The notes: a model not told the origin generated them from the sequence alone. Shown: positions 1-9,574, counted from the first letter of the stretch. The stretch: DNA of 64,000 nt from Caryophanales bacterium UBA1188 (GCA_002310135.1 DBYK01000003.1:186001-250000); one strand, 5' to 3'. Made by a program: numbers and translations.

Positions 1-2291
1 CTAAAAAACAAATCTATAAACAAGTTAAATATTATGGTGGTATTTCTTTACTACTTCAATGTGCAGATGAAATACTCCTAAGTGAGATTATCCCAACAAT
101 TACTACTGATTCAAAAGAATACATCAATAGATACAATAGAATTAAATATTCTACTACAAATGCAAGTGAAGTTGCAGAATTAAGTGGAGATGCTGAAAAG
201 GAAGAAAAACTTGAAAGGCAATACCAATATACTATGTATCTAATGGGCTTTGATACTTTAGCTAAACAACAAGCTTACATCAAATTCTTAGCCGCAAGAG
301 ATGTATATGCTAAAACTAAATTAAAAGATTTAATGAATGATAAACTCAGTGATTTCTACACAACTGATGAAACACTAAAATCATTTTACGAAAGCAATTA
401 TTATAATGACTGTTATGGAATTGTAATAAACTATTCAAATTTAAATGACTATTTAAAAGCTTTAGAAGATGAAAAAGTTGTTATCTATAATTCAGAATTA
501 AGAAAAGCGAGTGATCCTTCACTATATGATGGTGTATTCTCAAGAAAATATACTGATGATAACACTGTTAAGATGAGTAATGACGAAGTTAAAGCTTTAT
601 TCGTATCTTTATATAACACTGTTTATTCAACATATTTAGAACCTATTACTAGTCAAGGAATAGAATATAACTATGAAGAATTAAAAGAAAATGCTTCTTC
701 TATTGCTACTAAATTATTCTCATTGAATGAGAATGAATACACTTATATGGCTACTCTTGATACAGTTAAATATGGTACTGTAAACTCAGTATGTTATAAA
801 ATTAGTGGAGAAGCTATAAAAGATTATTCACTTTTAACTAGTGCTGAAAAGAATGCCCTAATAGATGATTATTTAGATGAATTAATCAGTGATACAACAA
901 AACTAAACACAGTGCTTAATGAACTTAGATCTTCTTCTATCACCTTCTATGATAGAGAATTCGCATTTGATTATAATAATTCATATGATAGTTCTTATAA
1001 TTTCTTAAACCTTAAAGGTGATGAGACAAAGATAATAAAAGTTAATGATAGAGATATCACTGCTGATCAATATTATGAATTCGTTAGAGAAAGAAATCTT
1101 AATTATTATATCTTCTTAGGAAGCTTACCTGAAATCGCTAATCAACTACCTATATATTCACTTCTTTATGGAAATGAAAAAGATATAAATAAAAACGCAT
1201 CACTTAGAAAAGCTGATTTCGCTAATACACTTGAAGCATATATAGAGAAAAACTATAGCAAAAATATTTATGGTGATTTAGCTTTATTCTTATATGCTAA
1301 ATTCGGTCTAAATACTAAAGAAGATGTTTTAAAATATTATTATGTTTTCAATGATTTAGAAGCTCTAACTGTTATCTATAACACATTTAGTGAAACTGAT
1401 GTTCCATGTGAAGTTCAAATCAATCCTGATTACAGCGACAAAGTAAGTTCAGTAATCGATGATTTATATGATAACTTCTATAGCTTATATGCTTATGATT
1501 TATTAATCTTCACAGATAGAGATAATGATTATAAGAGAGACGATTTGAGTGAACTAAGTAACACAAGTGAATTATATGATTTAATCAATAATCTCTTCGA
1601 AGTAATCAAAGCTAAGATTGATGAATTCGATAGCGATGATGATAAAACATATCAAGAAGTTAGCAATAAATTATTAGAAATCTTAGGCGAATACAATGAA
1701 GCTTCAAGAGATGATGTTACATATGGAATCTATAAGAGAAATGGCATATTCCTCGCATATGGTAACTACAATAGTGGTTCTGCGATAGATTATAGTTCAT
1801 ACAGCGAAAAATTAACTGATGAAATGAATGAGACATTAAAGACTGTCTTCAATACAAATGGATATAAAGATCTTAAATATCATCTAAATCAATCACTCAC
1901 ATTTGATAAAGATGGTGCTCATATAACTTTAACTAAGCCATATCAAGATAAACCATCATTCAAATATGAATTAACTGAAGATTCTACTTTAAATCCTAAG
2001 GCAGCAAACGATAGCGATAAGCCTTCTATTGATCAAGTTACTAATGCTTTATATGTTTCACTTTATAAATCATTACTCACAAGTAAAGATATCGCTAAAT
2101 CTAAATTTGAAATTGAGAATTTCCCTAAAGATTTCCCAACTTCACTAGTTCTAACTCCATATATTGAAAAGTTAACTTCATATTTTAATAGCGATAATTT
2201 CTTAAATGTTTATTATGCAAGTAAATTCACAGGTAGTGAATCAATTCTAAAATATCTTGAAATTTATAATTACTACCTAAATCTTGAATAA
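1..2291 (+). CDS. C-terminal part of a large protein, possibly a SurA/PrsA-like foldase (5' end outside window)
   Basis: The reading frame is open from base 3, so the gene begins before the window; the ATG at 234 is internal. About 762 residues are visible. They are rich in Asn, Asp, Tyr and Ser, with long helical stretches and no membrane segment. The early part (bases 3-420) has the helical, charged look of the N-terminal chaperone domain of PrsA/SurA-type foldases, with a run reading LLLQCADEILLSEI and later a FYESNYY segment. I do not see a clear parvulin domain. A secreted or lipid-anchored role is inferred only; the signal peptide, if any, lies outside the window. A strong terminator follows directly. 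Confidence 0.55.
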   Translation, partial: KKQIYKQVKYYGGISLLLQCADEILLSEIIPTITTDSKEYINRYNRIKYSTTNASEVAELSGDAEKEEKLERQYQYTMYLMGFDTLAKQQAYIKFLAARDVYAKTKLKDLMNDKLSDFYTTDETLKSFYESNYYNDCYGIVINYSNLNDYLKALEDEKVVIYNSELRKASDPSLYDGVFSRKYTDDNTVKMSNDEVKALFVSLYNTVYSTYLEPITSQGIEYNYEELKENASSIATKLFSLNENEYTYMATLDTVKYGTVNSVCYKISGEAIKDYSLLTSAEKNALIDDYLDELISDTTKLNTVLNELRSSSITFYDREFAFDYNNSYDSSYNFLNLKGDETKIIKVNDRDITADQYYEFVRERNLNYYIFLGSLPEIANQLPIYSLLYGNEKDINKNASLRKADFANTLEAYIEKNYSKNIYGDLALFLYAKFGLNTKEDVLKYYYVFNDLEALTVIYNTFSETDVPCEVQINPDYSDKVSSVIDDLYDNFYSLYAYDLLIFTDRDNDYKRDDLSELSNTSELYDLINNLFEVIKAKIDEFDSDDDKTYQEVSNKLLEILGEYNEASRDDVTYGIYKRNGIFLAYGNYNSGSAIDYSSYSEKLTDEMNETLKTVFNTNGYKDLKYHLNQSLTFDKDGAHITLTKPYQDKPSFKYELTEDSTLNPKAANDSDKPSIDQVTNALYVSLYKSLLTSKDIAKSKFEIENFPKDFPTSLVLTPYIEKLTSYFNSDNFLNVYYASKFTGSESILKYLEIYNYYLNLE

Positions 2292-2296
2292 TTAAA

Positions 2297-2326
2297 GAAA
2301 ACAGAACCATATGGTTCTGTTTTTTA
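2297..2326. terminator. Bidirectional Rho-independent terminator
   Basis: An 8-bp perfect stem, ACAGAACC / GGTTCTGT with loop ATAT (2301-2320), is flanked by A-run and T-run. It serves the plus-strand gene ending at 2291 and the convergent minus-strand gene ending at 2324, whose stop codon it overlaps. Confidence 0.85.
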
Positions 2327-3250
2327 TTTCGATAAATTATGTTTTAAATATCTTGTCTTATCATTCACATAAATTGGTTCACTATATTCCCCAACCTTAG
2401 TTTCTTTTAATGCATCTATAGTTGGCGCTATCCTCGCATCTGAGATATCGCATAGATGCACAATTAATGCCTCAATTATTTGAGGTTTTTTAGGTGAACC
2501 ATATTCACCTTCTTCATGATGAGATAATAATATATGAATAAGTAAATTAACTTCATCTTTATCATCTATCCCGAGTTCTTTTGCGATTGATATAACCTCT
2601 AATGAAATTAAGCTTATATGACCTATTATTTTTCCTTCTTTAGTATATTCCTTAAATTCGCCATCAATTTCTTTTACCTTCATCATATCATGTAGAATCA
2701 CCCCAGAATAGAGTAAATCTTCATTTAGGTGAACATATAATTCTTTATATGCTTTCGCAAGTTTAAGCACGCTATATGTGTGATATAATAGGCCATTTTT
2801 ATAAGCGTGATGAAACTTTGTAGCGGCTGGATATGTTATAAATTTATCTTTATATTTATTATAAATTCTCTTAGTTATTTCTTTAATATTTTCATTAGAT
2901 ATTTCATCTATAGTTTTTTCTATATATTGAATAGAATTATCCACATCAATTACCTCAATAGATAATAATTCTTCTTTTATATTACTAATTTCTTCTTTAG
3001 TTAAATCTAATTCTGATAATGATTTTATTTCACTTGAAAAAATGTGAACTTTAGTTTTAAATTTATGCCCAATACCTTTAATATAATAAATCTCACCTTT
3101 TAAAATATTTATATTCTTATTAACTCTAATTACCGCTTTAACATCATCCTTCATCTTCACAATACAAGAATATGTATCATAAGTTGAATCATTGATTTCA
3201 AGAATTAAACCATAAAATTCATATAAAGCATCTTCTAATACTTCAAACAT
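2324..3250 (-). CDS. yhaM: YhaM-like 3'-5' exoribonuclease (OB fold plus HD domain)
   Basis: 308 residues from the ATG at 3250. That start is chosen because AAGGAGG lies just upstream, inside the end of the previous gene; the longer frame to 3283 has no ribosome site. The N-terminal ~80 residues are a small beta-rich nucleic-acid-binding region. The HD phosphohydrolase domain follows, with HH near residues 147-148, a further His near 157, the HD doublet at about 187-188 (GVILHD) and a later SHHEEGEYGS motif. This is the family layout of YhaM, which degrades short RNA or single-stranded DNA from the 3' end in a metal-dependent manner. Last gene of the cca-pullulanase-yhaM operon. Confidence 0.85.
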   Translation of the reverse strand: MFEVLEDALYEFYGLILEINDSTYDTYSCIVKMKDDVKAVIRVNKNINILKGEIYYIKGIGHKFKTKVHIFSSEIKSLSELDLTKEEISNIKEELLSIEVIDVDNSIQYIEKTIDEISNENIKEITKRIYNKYKDKFITYPAATKFHHAYKNGLLYHTYSVLKLAKAYKELYVHLNEDLLYSGVILHDMMKVKEIDGEFKEYTKEGKIIGHISLISLEVISIAKELGIDDKDEVNLLIHILLSHHEEGEYGSPKKPQIIEALIVHLCDISDARIAPTIDALKETKVGEYSEPIYVNDKTRYLKHNLSK

Positions 3251-3251
3251 T

Positions 3252-5273
3252 TTATACCTCCTTAAATAATACAGCGTATCCAATTCCTCTTAACTCTTTA
3301 AAATCAAATAAATCTAGGGAATTAGATAAAGCTTTATAACCATCTAATTTAATATTTTCATTTGATATAGAATTCTTAAATATCATTAATAATTCATAAT
3401 TATCATCTTCCAATTTAAAAAGAATAGTATTTTCATGAGTGAATTTAATATCTATACTAACATTCTTTAAATCTTTTGAAGCCTTATTAAACACATCATA
3501 AGTTTTTCTAATATCAATTAGTTCTTTAATTTTAGATATAACGCACTCATCTAAATTATCCCAATTAATCATATTGATTTCATCACCTAAATTATAAGTA
3601 TTTGGAATACAATTTTTAGTTCTTAGAAGTTCTTGACCTTCTGAGATAAAAGGAATGCCTAAAGATAATAAAACTAAGGCAAGAGAAAGAATCGCTCTAT
3701 CTTTTAACTCTTCAGTCTTAACTCCTCTTTTAATCATAAAATCATAAAATGTTAAATCATCATGACATTCTGTATAATTAATAGACTGATTTGGAGTTCT
3801 AAATATAGACCTCAAATTTGAAGAACCAAGTATAGCGTTTTTAATAACATTATGATTTACTTTATTTCCTATAGAATATTCTTTTATATTATTTCTAAAA
3901 TTATCATTAAAGAATGAAATATCTCTGTTTATGAGTTTATTATACATATTAGCCATTATTGAATTATCTTTGGCCATAGCCCAACCTTCCCCATAAAACA
4001 AAATATCATCTTTCTTTTCTTTTAATCTCTTGTACGCTTCATTTATAGTGATTGTGTCGATTAAACCCATAAGATCAAATCTAAAGCCATCTAAATTGAA
4101 TTCTTCTAATAAATATAGAAGTGATTCAATTATTATTTTTCTTACCATATTTTTAGATGTATCTAGATCGTTTTCACATCCACTTCTTTCGCTTATAGCA
4201 TCTCCATCATATAAATATATATAATATGGACATAATTTATTCATAGAAAAAGATTTTGGCATATATACATGATTATATACAACATCCATAACTACTTTTA
4301 AACCATTTTTATGGATATTATCTATCATCATTTTAACTTCATTGATCCTTAAATATGGATTAAGCGCATCTTTTGAATATATTCCACTTAGTGAGAAGAA
4401 TCCAAGAGGATTATAACCCCAATTATATTTAGAGAATTCATCTTCTTCTATAACTCCACCAAAATAAAATATAGGCATTATTTGAATATGAGTTACACCT
4501 AAAGATAAGATATGAGAAAATGAAGATAATATTCCACTATTATTAACCAAACCTTCTTTTGTGAATAAATCATATTTACCTCTAAAGTTTGAATCTTTAA
4601 AATAAGATGTAAAATCTCTGATAGATGCTTCATATATTATTGGGCTTGATACAACATTACTAACATTATATTTTTGAATATAGAATTTATTTTTATCTAT
4701 TACATATGAATATAAATTATCAGGTGATATAGATAAAGAATATGGGTCATATGTTGATTCTTCTTTTTTATAAACATAAAAGAAATATCTATATTTATAT
4801 CCTTCTAAATCTTTATTAATTTTAATCTCCCATACACCTTTATCTTTTAATGTTAAATCAAAAGTGAGTGTTTCAATATCATTAATTAATTCAATTCTCA
4901 TATATTTAGATAGAGGAGACCACACTCTAAATATAGTATATTCATTATTATAAATAGGTCCAAGTTTAGCATCTAAGCTTGAATAATATGTATCAAATAG
5001 AGATGTCTTTGTGATAAATCTTGGGGCTAATTCTTCTCTTCTATCACTTGAAGATATAACATAATATATTTTATTAAGGTTTATTTCATATTCAAAAAAT
5101 GTGATAAGTTTTACCACATCATTTTCAACCAATTTTTTAGTAATATCTAAACTAACTTTTGTATTATTATCAATCTCTAAACTAAAACTTAAGTCATCTT
5201 TATAATTCTCTTTTTTGATTACTATAGTTATAGTATTAAAAGAGTCTAGATATGGACAGAAATCATTAACCAT
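3252..5273 (-). CDS. pulA: Type I pullulanase / GH13 alpha-glucan debranching enzyme
   Basis: 673 residues, close to the length of short intracellular type I pullulanases. The pullulanase signature YNWGYNP is present. So are the four GH13 regions: VVMDVVYNHVY, DGFRFDLMG (catalytic Asp), FYGEGW (catalytic Glu) and TECHDDLTFYD (transition-state Asp). A beta-sandwich starch-binding-like segment precedes the barrel (about residues 90-180). There is no signal peptide, so it should hydrolyse alpha-1,6 branches of glycogen-like oligosaccharides in the cytoplasm. It overlaps the end of cca by 8 bases, so the two genes are probably translationally coupled. The pairing with cca and yhaM looks positional rather than functional. 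Confidence 0.9.
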   Translation of the reverse strand: MVNDFCPYLDSFNTITIVIKKENYKDDLSFSLEIDNNTKVSLDITKKLVENDVVKLITFFEYEINLNKIYYVISSSDRREELAPRFITKTSLFDTYYSSLDAKLGPIYNNEYTIFRVWSPLSKYMRIELINDIETLTFDLTLKDKGVWEIKINKDLEGYKYRYFFYVYKKEESTYDPYSLSISPDNLYSYVIDKNKFYIQKYNVSNVVSSPIIYEASIRDFTSYFKDSNFRGKYDLFTKEGLVNNSGILSSFSHILSLGVTHIQIMPIFYFGGVIEEDEFSKYNWGYNPLGFFSLSGIYSKDALNPYLRINEVKMMIDNIHKNGLKVVMDVVYNHVYMPKSFSMNKLCPYYIYLYDGDAISERSGCENDLDTSKNMVRKIIIESLLYLLEEFNLDGFRFDLMGLIDTITINEAYKRLKEKKDDILFYGEGWAMAKDNSIMANMYNKLINRDISFFNDNFRNNIKEYSIGNKVNHNVIKNAILGSSNLRSIFRTPNQSINYTECHDDLTFYDFMIKRGVKTEELKDRAILSLALVLLSLGIPFISEGQELLRTKNCIPNTYNLGDEINMINWDNLDECVISKIKELIDIRKTYDVFNKASKDLKNVSIDIKFTHENTILFKLEDDNYELLMIFKNSISNENIKLDGYKALSNSLDLFDFKELRGIGYAVLFKEV

Positions 5274-6426
5274 TATATTCTTTTTTAAGTTCTTCTATTA
5301 TTTCGTGAGCGTTATTATCTATTCTCGAATGAATTACAAGAGTTAACGCCCTTTTTAACATTTCACCGATTTGAGGAGAATCTTTTATTTTAAATACCTT
5401 CTTTATATCCATTCCATTCACCGCTAAATCACGAATTGATTTAATTGGAAGAGAATAATAAAGATCTAAAACATCATCTTTATTATATGTGAGATTGTCT
5501 AAAAGATTCATAAGTTCAAATGAATAATCAAAAGCTTCAATATCTAAATCAAGTAAAGATTCTCTTGAAAAAGACCTCGAAGTTAGAAGCTTTGTGTATT
5601 CATATATTTTTTCAAGTAATTTTCTTTCTCTTTTACTCAAAATTAATTCTTCACAGATAGACCCTTTAAAGAATGTCGCAAGAGATAAAAGGAGTATCAA
5701 ATCAACCTTTCTATATCTCGCATAAAGATATGATAAAGCGTGTTCTATTTCTTTGTATTCTGATAAGATTTTAGATTCTATTAATTGAGGTAAAGCTTCT
5801 TCAAAATATGGAGCATTAAGCATCTTAATTAATTCTTCTTTAACTCTTTCTTTTGAAATATATTTCACCAAATGAGCGTTCTTCTTTATAGCCTGGTAGG
5901 TCTCAATATCAATTTTAAAATTTAATTTAGATACAAATCTGAACGCTCTAAACATTCTAAGCGCATCTTCAAAGAATCTCACATCAGGAGACCCTACAGT
6001 TTTAATAACTTTATTCTTTATATCATTTAAGCCATTTGTATAATCTATTATATTTAATTCTTTATCCATGCAAAGCGCATTGATTGTGAAATCTCTTCTT
6101 CTTATATCTGACTTTAAAGATGTGGATACTTTAGTATATGGATGACGATGATCTTTATAATTAGATTCAGTTCTATAAGTTGTGACTTCATATGTATAAG
6201 AATTCATAACTACAGTTACTGTTTGAAATTTGATTGATTTAAAAAAATTGTTCGGGAAAATACGCTGTACCTCACTAGGTATAGCGTTAGTGGTGATATC
6301 TATATCATCACTTTTTATTCCAAGCACATAATCTCTTGGGAATCCTCCAACCATATATGCTTCATATCCGTTGTCTTCAAGCGTCTTTAATATTAGAATT
6401 GCATTCTTTAGTATATCATCAAGCAT
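5266..6426 (-). CDS. cca: CCA tRNA nucleotidyltransferase
   Basis: 386 residues with the class II nucleotidyltransferase head: MVGGFPRDYVLG at about 25-36 and the metal-binding DID at about 41-43. The template-like region carrying RRRDFTINALCM follows, then the helical neck, body and tail. It adds or repairs the 3' CCA of tRNAs. Length and motifs match complete family members. It is the first gene of a minus-strand operon with pullulanase and yhaM. An AAGG ribosome site precedes the ATG, and a TATAAT-like element (minus strand) sits at 6446-6451. The divergent yigZ promoter shares the same 74-base gap. Confidence 0.93.
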   Translation of the reverse strand: MLDDILKNAILILKTLEDNGYEAYMVGGFPRDYVLGIKSDDIDITTNAIPSEVQRIFPNNFFKSIKFQTVTVVMNSYTYEVTTYRTESNYKDHRHPYTKVSTSLKSDIRRRDFTINALCMDKELNIIDYTNGLNDIKNKVIKTVGSPDVRFFEDALRMFRAFRFVSKLNFKIDIETYQAIKKNAHLVKYISKERVKEELIKMLNAPYFEEALPQLIESKILSEYKEIEHALSYLYARYRKVDLILLLSLATFFKGSICEELILSKRERKLLEKIYEYTKLLTSRSFSRESLLDLDIEAFDYSFELMNLLDNLTYNKDDVLDLYYSLPIKSIRDLAVNGMDIKKVFKIKDSPQIGEMLKRALTLVIHSRIDNNAHEIIEELKKEYNG

Positions 6427-6488
6427 AATATTACCTTCATTTTACATTATAACATTATTGTGCACTTTTTATTATCATAAAAAGATGA

Positions 6489-6494
6489 TATAAT
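6489..6494 (+). promoter_or_regulatory. -10 box abutting the yigZ start codon
   Basis: TATAAT ends 7 bases before the ATG at 6501, so transcription would start at or next to the A of the start codon. No Shine-Dalgarno sequence is visible. The -35 region is weak. This suggests a leaderless mRNA. Confidence 0.5.
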
Positions 6495-6500
6495 TTTATC

Positions 6501-7097
6501 ATGAAGTCTATTAAGGGTGAAGTTAAAAACGAAATTATAATAGAAAAATCTAGGTTTATAACCTATCTTTTTAATGTGGATTCAAGTCAAAAAGCTAAGG
6601 ATAAAATTCAAGAAATAAGAAAAGAGCATAATGAAGCAACCCACGTTGTATACGCATATATTTTAGAAAATGATTCAAGAAGCAACGATGACAATGAACC
6701 AAAAGGTACCGCAGGACTTCCTACTCTTGAAGTATTAAGAAAAGAGAATCTAATAAATGTTCTCGCAATCACTGTGAGATATTTTGGAGGGATAAAACTT
6801 GGAGCATCTGGCCTTTTAAGAGCCTACACTAAAGGAGTTAGTGAATCGCTGAAATTAGCCACTTTTACAACTCTTAAAGAATCTATTACTATAGAACTTA
6901 CTATCACATATAAAGATTCATTCTTCTTAGAAAAACACCTAGATAATTTGATTAGTGTTAAAAAAAGTTATAGCGATAAAGTTAAATACAATATCACAAT
7001 CTTAAAAGAACTTTATCCAAATTTCAAGGAACTATTTATTAATTTCAATGATAAATATGATTTAGTTATAATTAAGGAGGAAAAATTGTTTGTATGA
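6501..7097 (+). CDS. yigZ: YigZ/IMPACT (UPF0029) family protein
   Basis: 198 residues. The N-terminal half is the UPF0029/IMPACT fold with the family landmarks KSRF, the DDNEPKGTAGLP loop (about residues 72-83) and VRYFGGIKLGASGLLRAY. The shorter C-terminal half matches the ferredoxin-like UPF0029 C-terminal domain. The biochemical role of the family is not settled, though links to translation have been suggested. The start lies directly after a -10 box, without a ribosome site. Its stop overlaps the apbE start by 4 bases (ATGA), so the two are cotranscribed. Confidence 0.88.
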   Translation: MKSIKGEVKNEIIIEKSRFITYLFNVDSSQKAKDKIQEIRKEHNEATHVVYAYILENDSRSNDDNEPKGTAGLPTLEVLRKENLINVLAITVRYFGGIKLGASGLLRAYTKGVSESLKLATFTTLKESITIELTITYKDSFFLEKHLDNLISVKKSYSDKVKYNITILKELYPNFKELFINFNDKYDLVIIKEEKLFV

Positions 7098-8137
7098 AAA
7101 AAATAATTGCCTCTCTTTTTATAATTATATCTATTCTTCTTTTATCATCCTGTAGAAACACATTAAAAGAATATAAAAATAATTATATATATTTTAATAC
7201 TGATATAGAAATAATTATTTATAGAGATGAATATCCAAGCCAAGAGTTTAATGATATTAGCGATATTTTATCTCTATATCATAATTTAACTGATAGATAT
7301 TATCCACATAACGTAAATGGAGTTTATTACATAAATTCTCATAGTGAAGAAGTAATTAGTATTCAAAAAGAACTATTTGATTTAATCAAATATTCAATCG
7401 ATGAATCTAATAAATTTCAAAATGATGATGGACTTCCATATTTTAATATCTTAGTTGGTTCACTCACTGATATCTATAAAGTATTGTTTGATGAATATTT
7501 ATTTTTAGAGGTTAGTGAAGAAATATATTCAAGTCTTGATTTTGGTAAAGAGATTAACTTAGATCAAAATTTGATTGAATTAGATGAAGATAGTCTAACA
7601 ATCAAAATAAAAGAAAACATGAGTATTGATTTAGGTGGGGTAGTTAAAGGTTATGTGACATCTTTGATTGCCGAATATCTAAATAGTAAGGGTTTATATT
7701 ATTCGATTCAAATTGGTGCTTCTTCTATTATAACTAATTATGGAAATCCTAATAGAAAAAACAATGCATACCTAATTGGACTAACTGATCCAGTTGATAC
7801 AAAAAAGATATATTCAATATTAGATGCACCTAAAGAAAAAGTTATCGCAACAAGTGGAGATTATCAAAAATATTTCATCTATAACAACAAAAGATATTCT
7901 CATATTTTAAATCCATATAACAAAGAACCAGTCTTTAGTGATATAAGGAGTATCACTATAGTTATGGATGATATAAAATTATCAGATATTTATTCAACAA
8001 TTTTTTATATGATGGGAAAAGATAAGGCAATTAGTTATATGGACTTAAATGGCATAGATTATATAATTTATACAATAGATGATGAAATAATAATATCTTC
8101 AAATTTAGAAAAACTAGTCACAATAAAAAAGAACTAA
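7094..8137 (+). CDS. apbE: ApbE-like FAD:protein FMN transferase (lipoprotein)
   Basis: 347 residues with a lipoprotein signal peptide ending LLSSC (lipid-anchored Cys about residue 20), so it acts outside the membrane. ApbE-family features are the MSIDLGGVVKGY motif, ATSGDYQKYF and HILNPYN. The family transfers FMN from FAD to a Thr/Ser of target proteins such as Rnf or extracellular electron-transfer flavoproteins. Translationally coupled to yigZ. The convergent neighbour across the terminator encodes a Gx-transporter/NusG-II fusion, a family that occurs with ApbE in extracellular electron-transfer loci, so a shared role in exported flavin redox chemistry is plausible. Confidence 0.9.
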   Translation: MKKIIASLFIIISILLLSSCRNTLKEYKNNYIYFNTDIEIIIYRDEYPSQEFNDISDILSLYHNLTDRYYPHNVNGVYYINSHSEEVISIQKELFDLIKYSIDESNKFQNDDGLPYFNILVGSLTDIYKVLFDEYLFLEVSEEIYSSLDFGKEINLDQNLIELDEDSLTIKIKENMSIDLGGVVKGYVTSLIAEYLNSKGLYYSIQIGASSIITNYGNPNRKNNAYLIGLTDPVDTKKIYSILDAPKEKVIATSGDYQKYFIYNNKRYSHILNPYNKEPVFSDIRSITIVMDDIKLSDIYSTIFYMMGKDKAISYMDLNGIDYIIYTIDDEIIISSNLEKLVTIKKN

Positions 8138-8151
8138 TATTTAGTTCTTTT
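8127..8151. terminator. Bidirectional terminator between apbE and the Gx/NusG-II fusion gene
   Basis: An 11-bp stem, AAAAGAACTAA / TTAGTTCTTTT, with a 3-base loop. T-runs follow on both strands, and it lies between two convergent genes. Confidence 0.85.
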
Positions 8152-8152
8152 T

Positions 8153-9109
8153 TTACATCTTACTATCTATTTCATCAAGCGAATAATCATTGATTGATAT
8201 TATAAAGGTATTTGGAAGACATACTATTCTTTCATATTTGGTTCTAATAAATCCTCTATTACTACATATATGCTTCTTACAGGTCTCACTTTTAATTCTG
8301 ATTTGTTCATCTAGCACTTCTACAACCATATAGAAATAATCTTTTTCATCTTTATTATATAGATATAATGTGAATAATGATGAATCATCCACTTCTTCAT
8401 ATTCAACGAATACATCTCTATTATATACCACATAATCACTTGGATTTTTAAGTGGTATATTTAATACTACTTCATTTTGATATGTGAGGGTGGCTATAGA
8501 ACCTTCAGAATTTTGTCTTTTATATGAAATAAAATATATAGAAATAGTTATGATAGATATTAATATTATTGAAGTGAGAGAAATACTAATTATAGATGTT
8601 ATGAGTACATTGGGCTTTTTTAGTTCTATCTTTAAGGCTTTTAGAGTGAGCCTTGCGATTATTGCGGTTAAGATTCCACATGGAATAGATAAAGAAAATA
8701 TAATAGGTAGATAATATATTATTTCTAAACTTGAAAGAATAATCATCGCAACTAAAATCTGACCAATAGAATGAAAAACTGCCCCAAAAATACTAACTAA
8801 GAAAATATTATCCTTCTTTATTTTAAAGAACAATAACATCGCGAGATAAGAAAGAATTCCACCCACTAAAGATAAGAGAAAGCTTTGAGAAAAAAGCCCA
8901 CTATATAATAAGCCAACAAGAAAAATCCTAAGGAAATCTACTATTAGCGCTTCTTTAGGAGAATACATGTAAAAACATATTAGTACTATAGCATTAGCAA
9001 GCCCAATCTTTACTCCAGGAACTCCAGTTGGAATAAATGATTCAAGTATCGATAAGACGATAGCGATTGATGCTAATATTGATATTGATACAATTTTCTT
9101 TGTCTTCAT
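8153..9109 (-). CDS. Gx transporter (EetB-like) fused to NusG domain II (EetA-like) membrane protein
   Basis: 318 residues. The first ~165 residues are a multi-span membrane domain of the Gx transporter / heptaprenyl diphosphate synthase component I family, seen in SFIPTGVPGVKIGLANAIVL and SIPCGILTAIIARL. A further hydrophobic segment (about 175-195) leads into a ~120-residue extracytoplasmic NusG domain II. Its Cys-bearing motif reads CKKHICSNRGFI and ends near IVCLPNTFII. These two domains are usually separate adjacent genes, called EetB and EetA in flavin-based extracellular electron transfer. The family assignment is firm, while the electron-transfer role is inferred from the ApbE neighbour. 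Overlaps the DUF523 gene by one base. Confidence 0.8.
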   Translation of the reverse strand: MKTKKIVSISILASIAIVLSILESFIPTGVPGVKIGLANAIVLICFYMYSPKEALIVDFLRIFLVGLLYSGLFSQSFLLSLVGGILSYLAMLLFFKIKKDNIFLVSIFGAVFHSIGQILVAMIILSSLEIIYYLPIIFSLSIPCGILTAIIARLTLKALKIELKKPNVLITSIISISLTSIILISIITISIYFISYKRQNSEGSIATLTYQNEVVLNIPLKNPSDYVVYNRDVFVEYEEVDDSSLFTLYLYNKDEKDYFYMVVEVLDEQIRIKSETCKKHICSNRGFIRTKYERIVCLPNTFIISINDYSLDEIDSKM

Positions 9110-9525
9110 CAGTCAATATAAGTTAAATTAAATCCTTTATCTTTTAATAATCTCGCTGTAACTCCAAGTCTTTTTATCTTTCTTTTTGCGAAAATGCCAT
9201 CATAAGTATATTCGCCACAAGATGGAGAACCATTCTTTAAAACTACATCATAGCAGTTATGATTTTTTAAGAATTCTAATGTTTTATAAGCTCCATTATA
9301 GAAAAAATCTGTCACATCTTCACCATTTATTGAGTAAATTCTTCCATCTTCTTTTTCTTCTGATACATCTCTTGGAGTTTCAAGACCACCAAATAATTCA
9401 GGGCATATTAAAAGAACTGTTTTTCCTTTAATTAAATCTTTAATCTTGGGATTATAATTGTTTTTACCATTAAATTTGGTATTAGCGCCCACAAGACAGG
9501 CGCTTACAGCAATATAGTCTCTCAT
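9109..9525 (-). CDS. DUF523 family protein
   Basis: 138 residues, the usual size for DUF523. Landmarks are VSACLVGANTKFNG at the N-terminus, the CPELFGGLETPR motif and LKNGSPSCGEYTYDG, giving several conserved cysteines (near residues 9, 61 and 103). The molecular function of the family is unknown; the cysteines suggest metal or cluster binding, which is inference. A TATAAT box (minus strand, 9532-9537) ends 7 bases before the ATG, so the message may be nearly leaderless, although a short AGG lies between. Its stop overlaps the start of the Gx/NusG-II gene, making a two-gene unit. Confidence 0.85.
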   Translation of the reverse strand: MRDYIAVSACLVGANTKFNGKNNYNPKIKDLIKGKTVLLICPELFGGLETPRDVSEEKEDGRIYSINGEDVTDFFYNGAYKTLEFLKNHNCYDVVLKNGSPSCGEYTYDGIFAKRKIKRLGVTARLLKDKGFNLTYID

Positions 9526-9531
9526 ACCTAT

Positions 9532-9537
9532 ATTATA
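9532..9537 (-). promoter_or_regulatory. -10 box abutting the DUF523 start codon
   Basis: TATAAT on the minus strand ends 7 bases upstream of the ATG at 9525. Transcription would begin at or within a base of the start codon. The -35 match is weak. Confidence 0.45.
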
Positions 9538-9551
9538 ATATGAAAAATAAA

Positions 9552-9569
9552 AAACAGCACGTGCTGTTT
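9552..9569 (-). terminator. Terminator of the rpsP-khpA operon
   Basis: The palindrome AAACAGCACGTGCTGTTT is followed on the minus strand by a T-rich run, directly downstream of khpA. Confidence 0.8.
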
Positions 9570-9574
9570 ATTAT

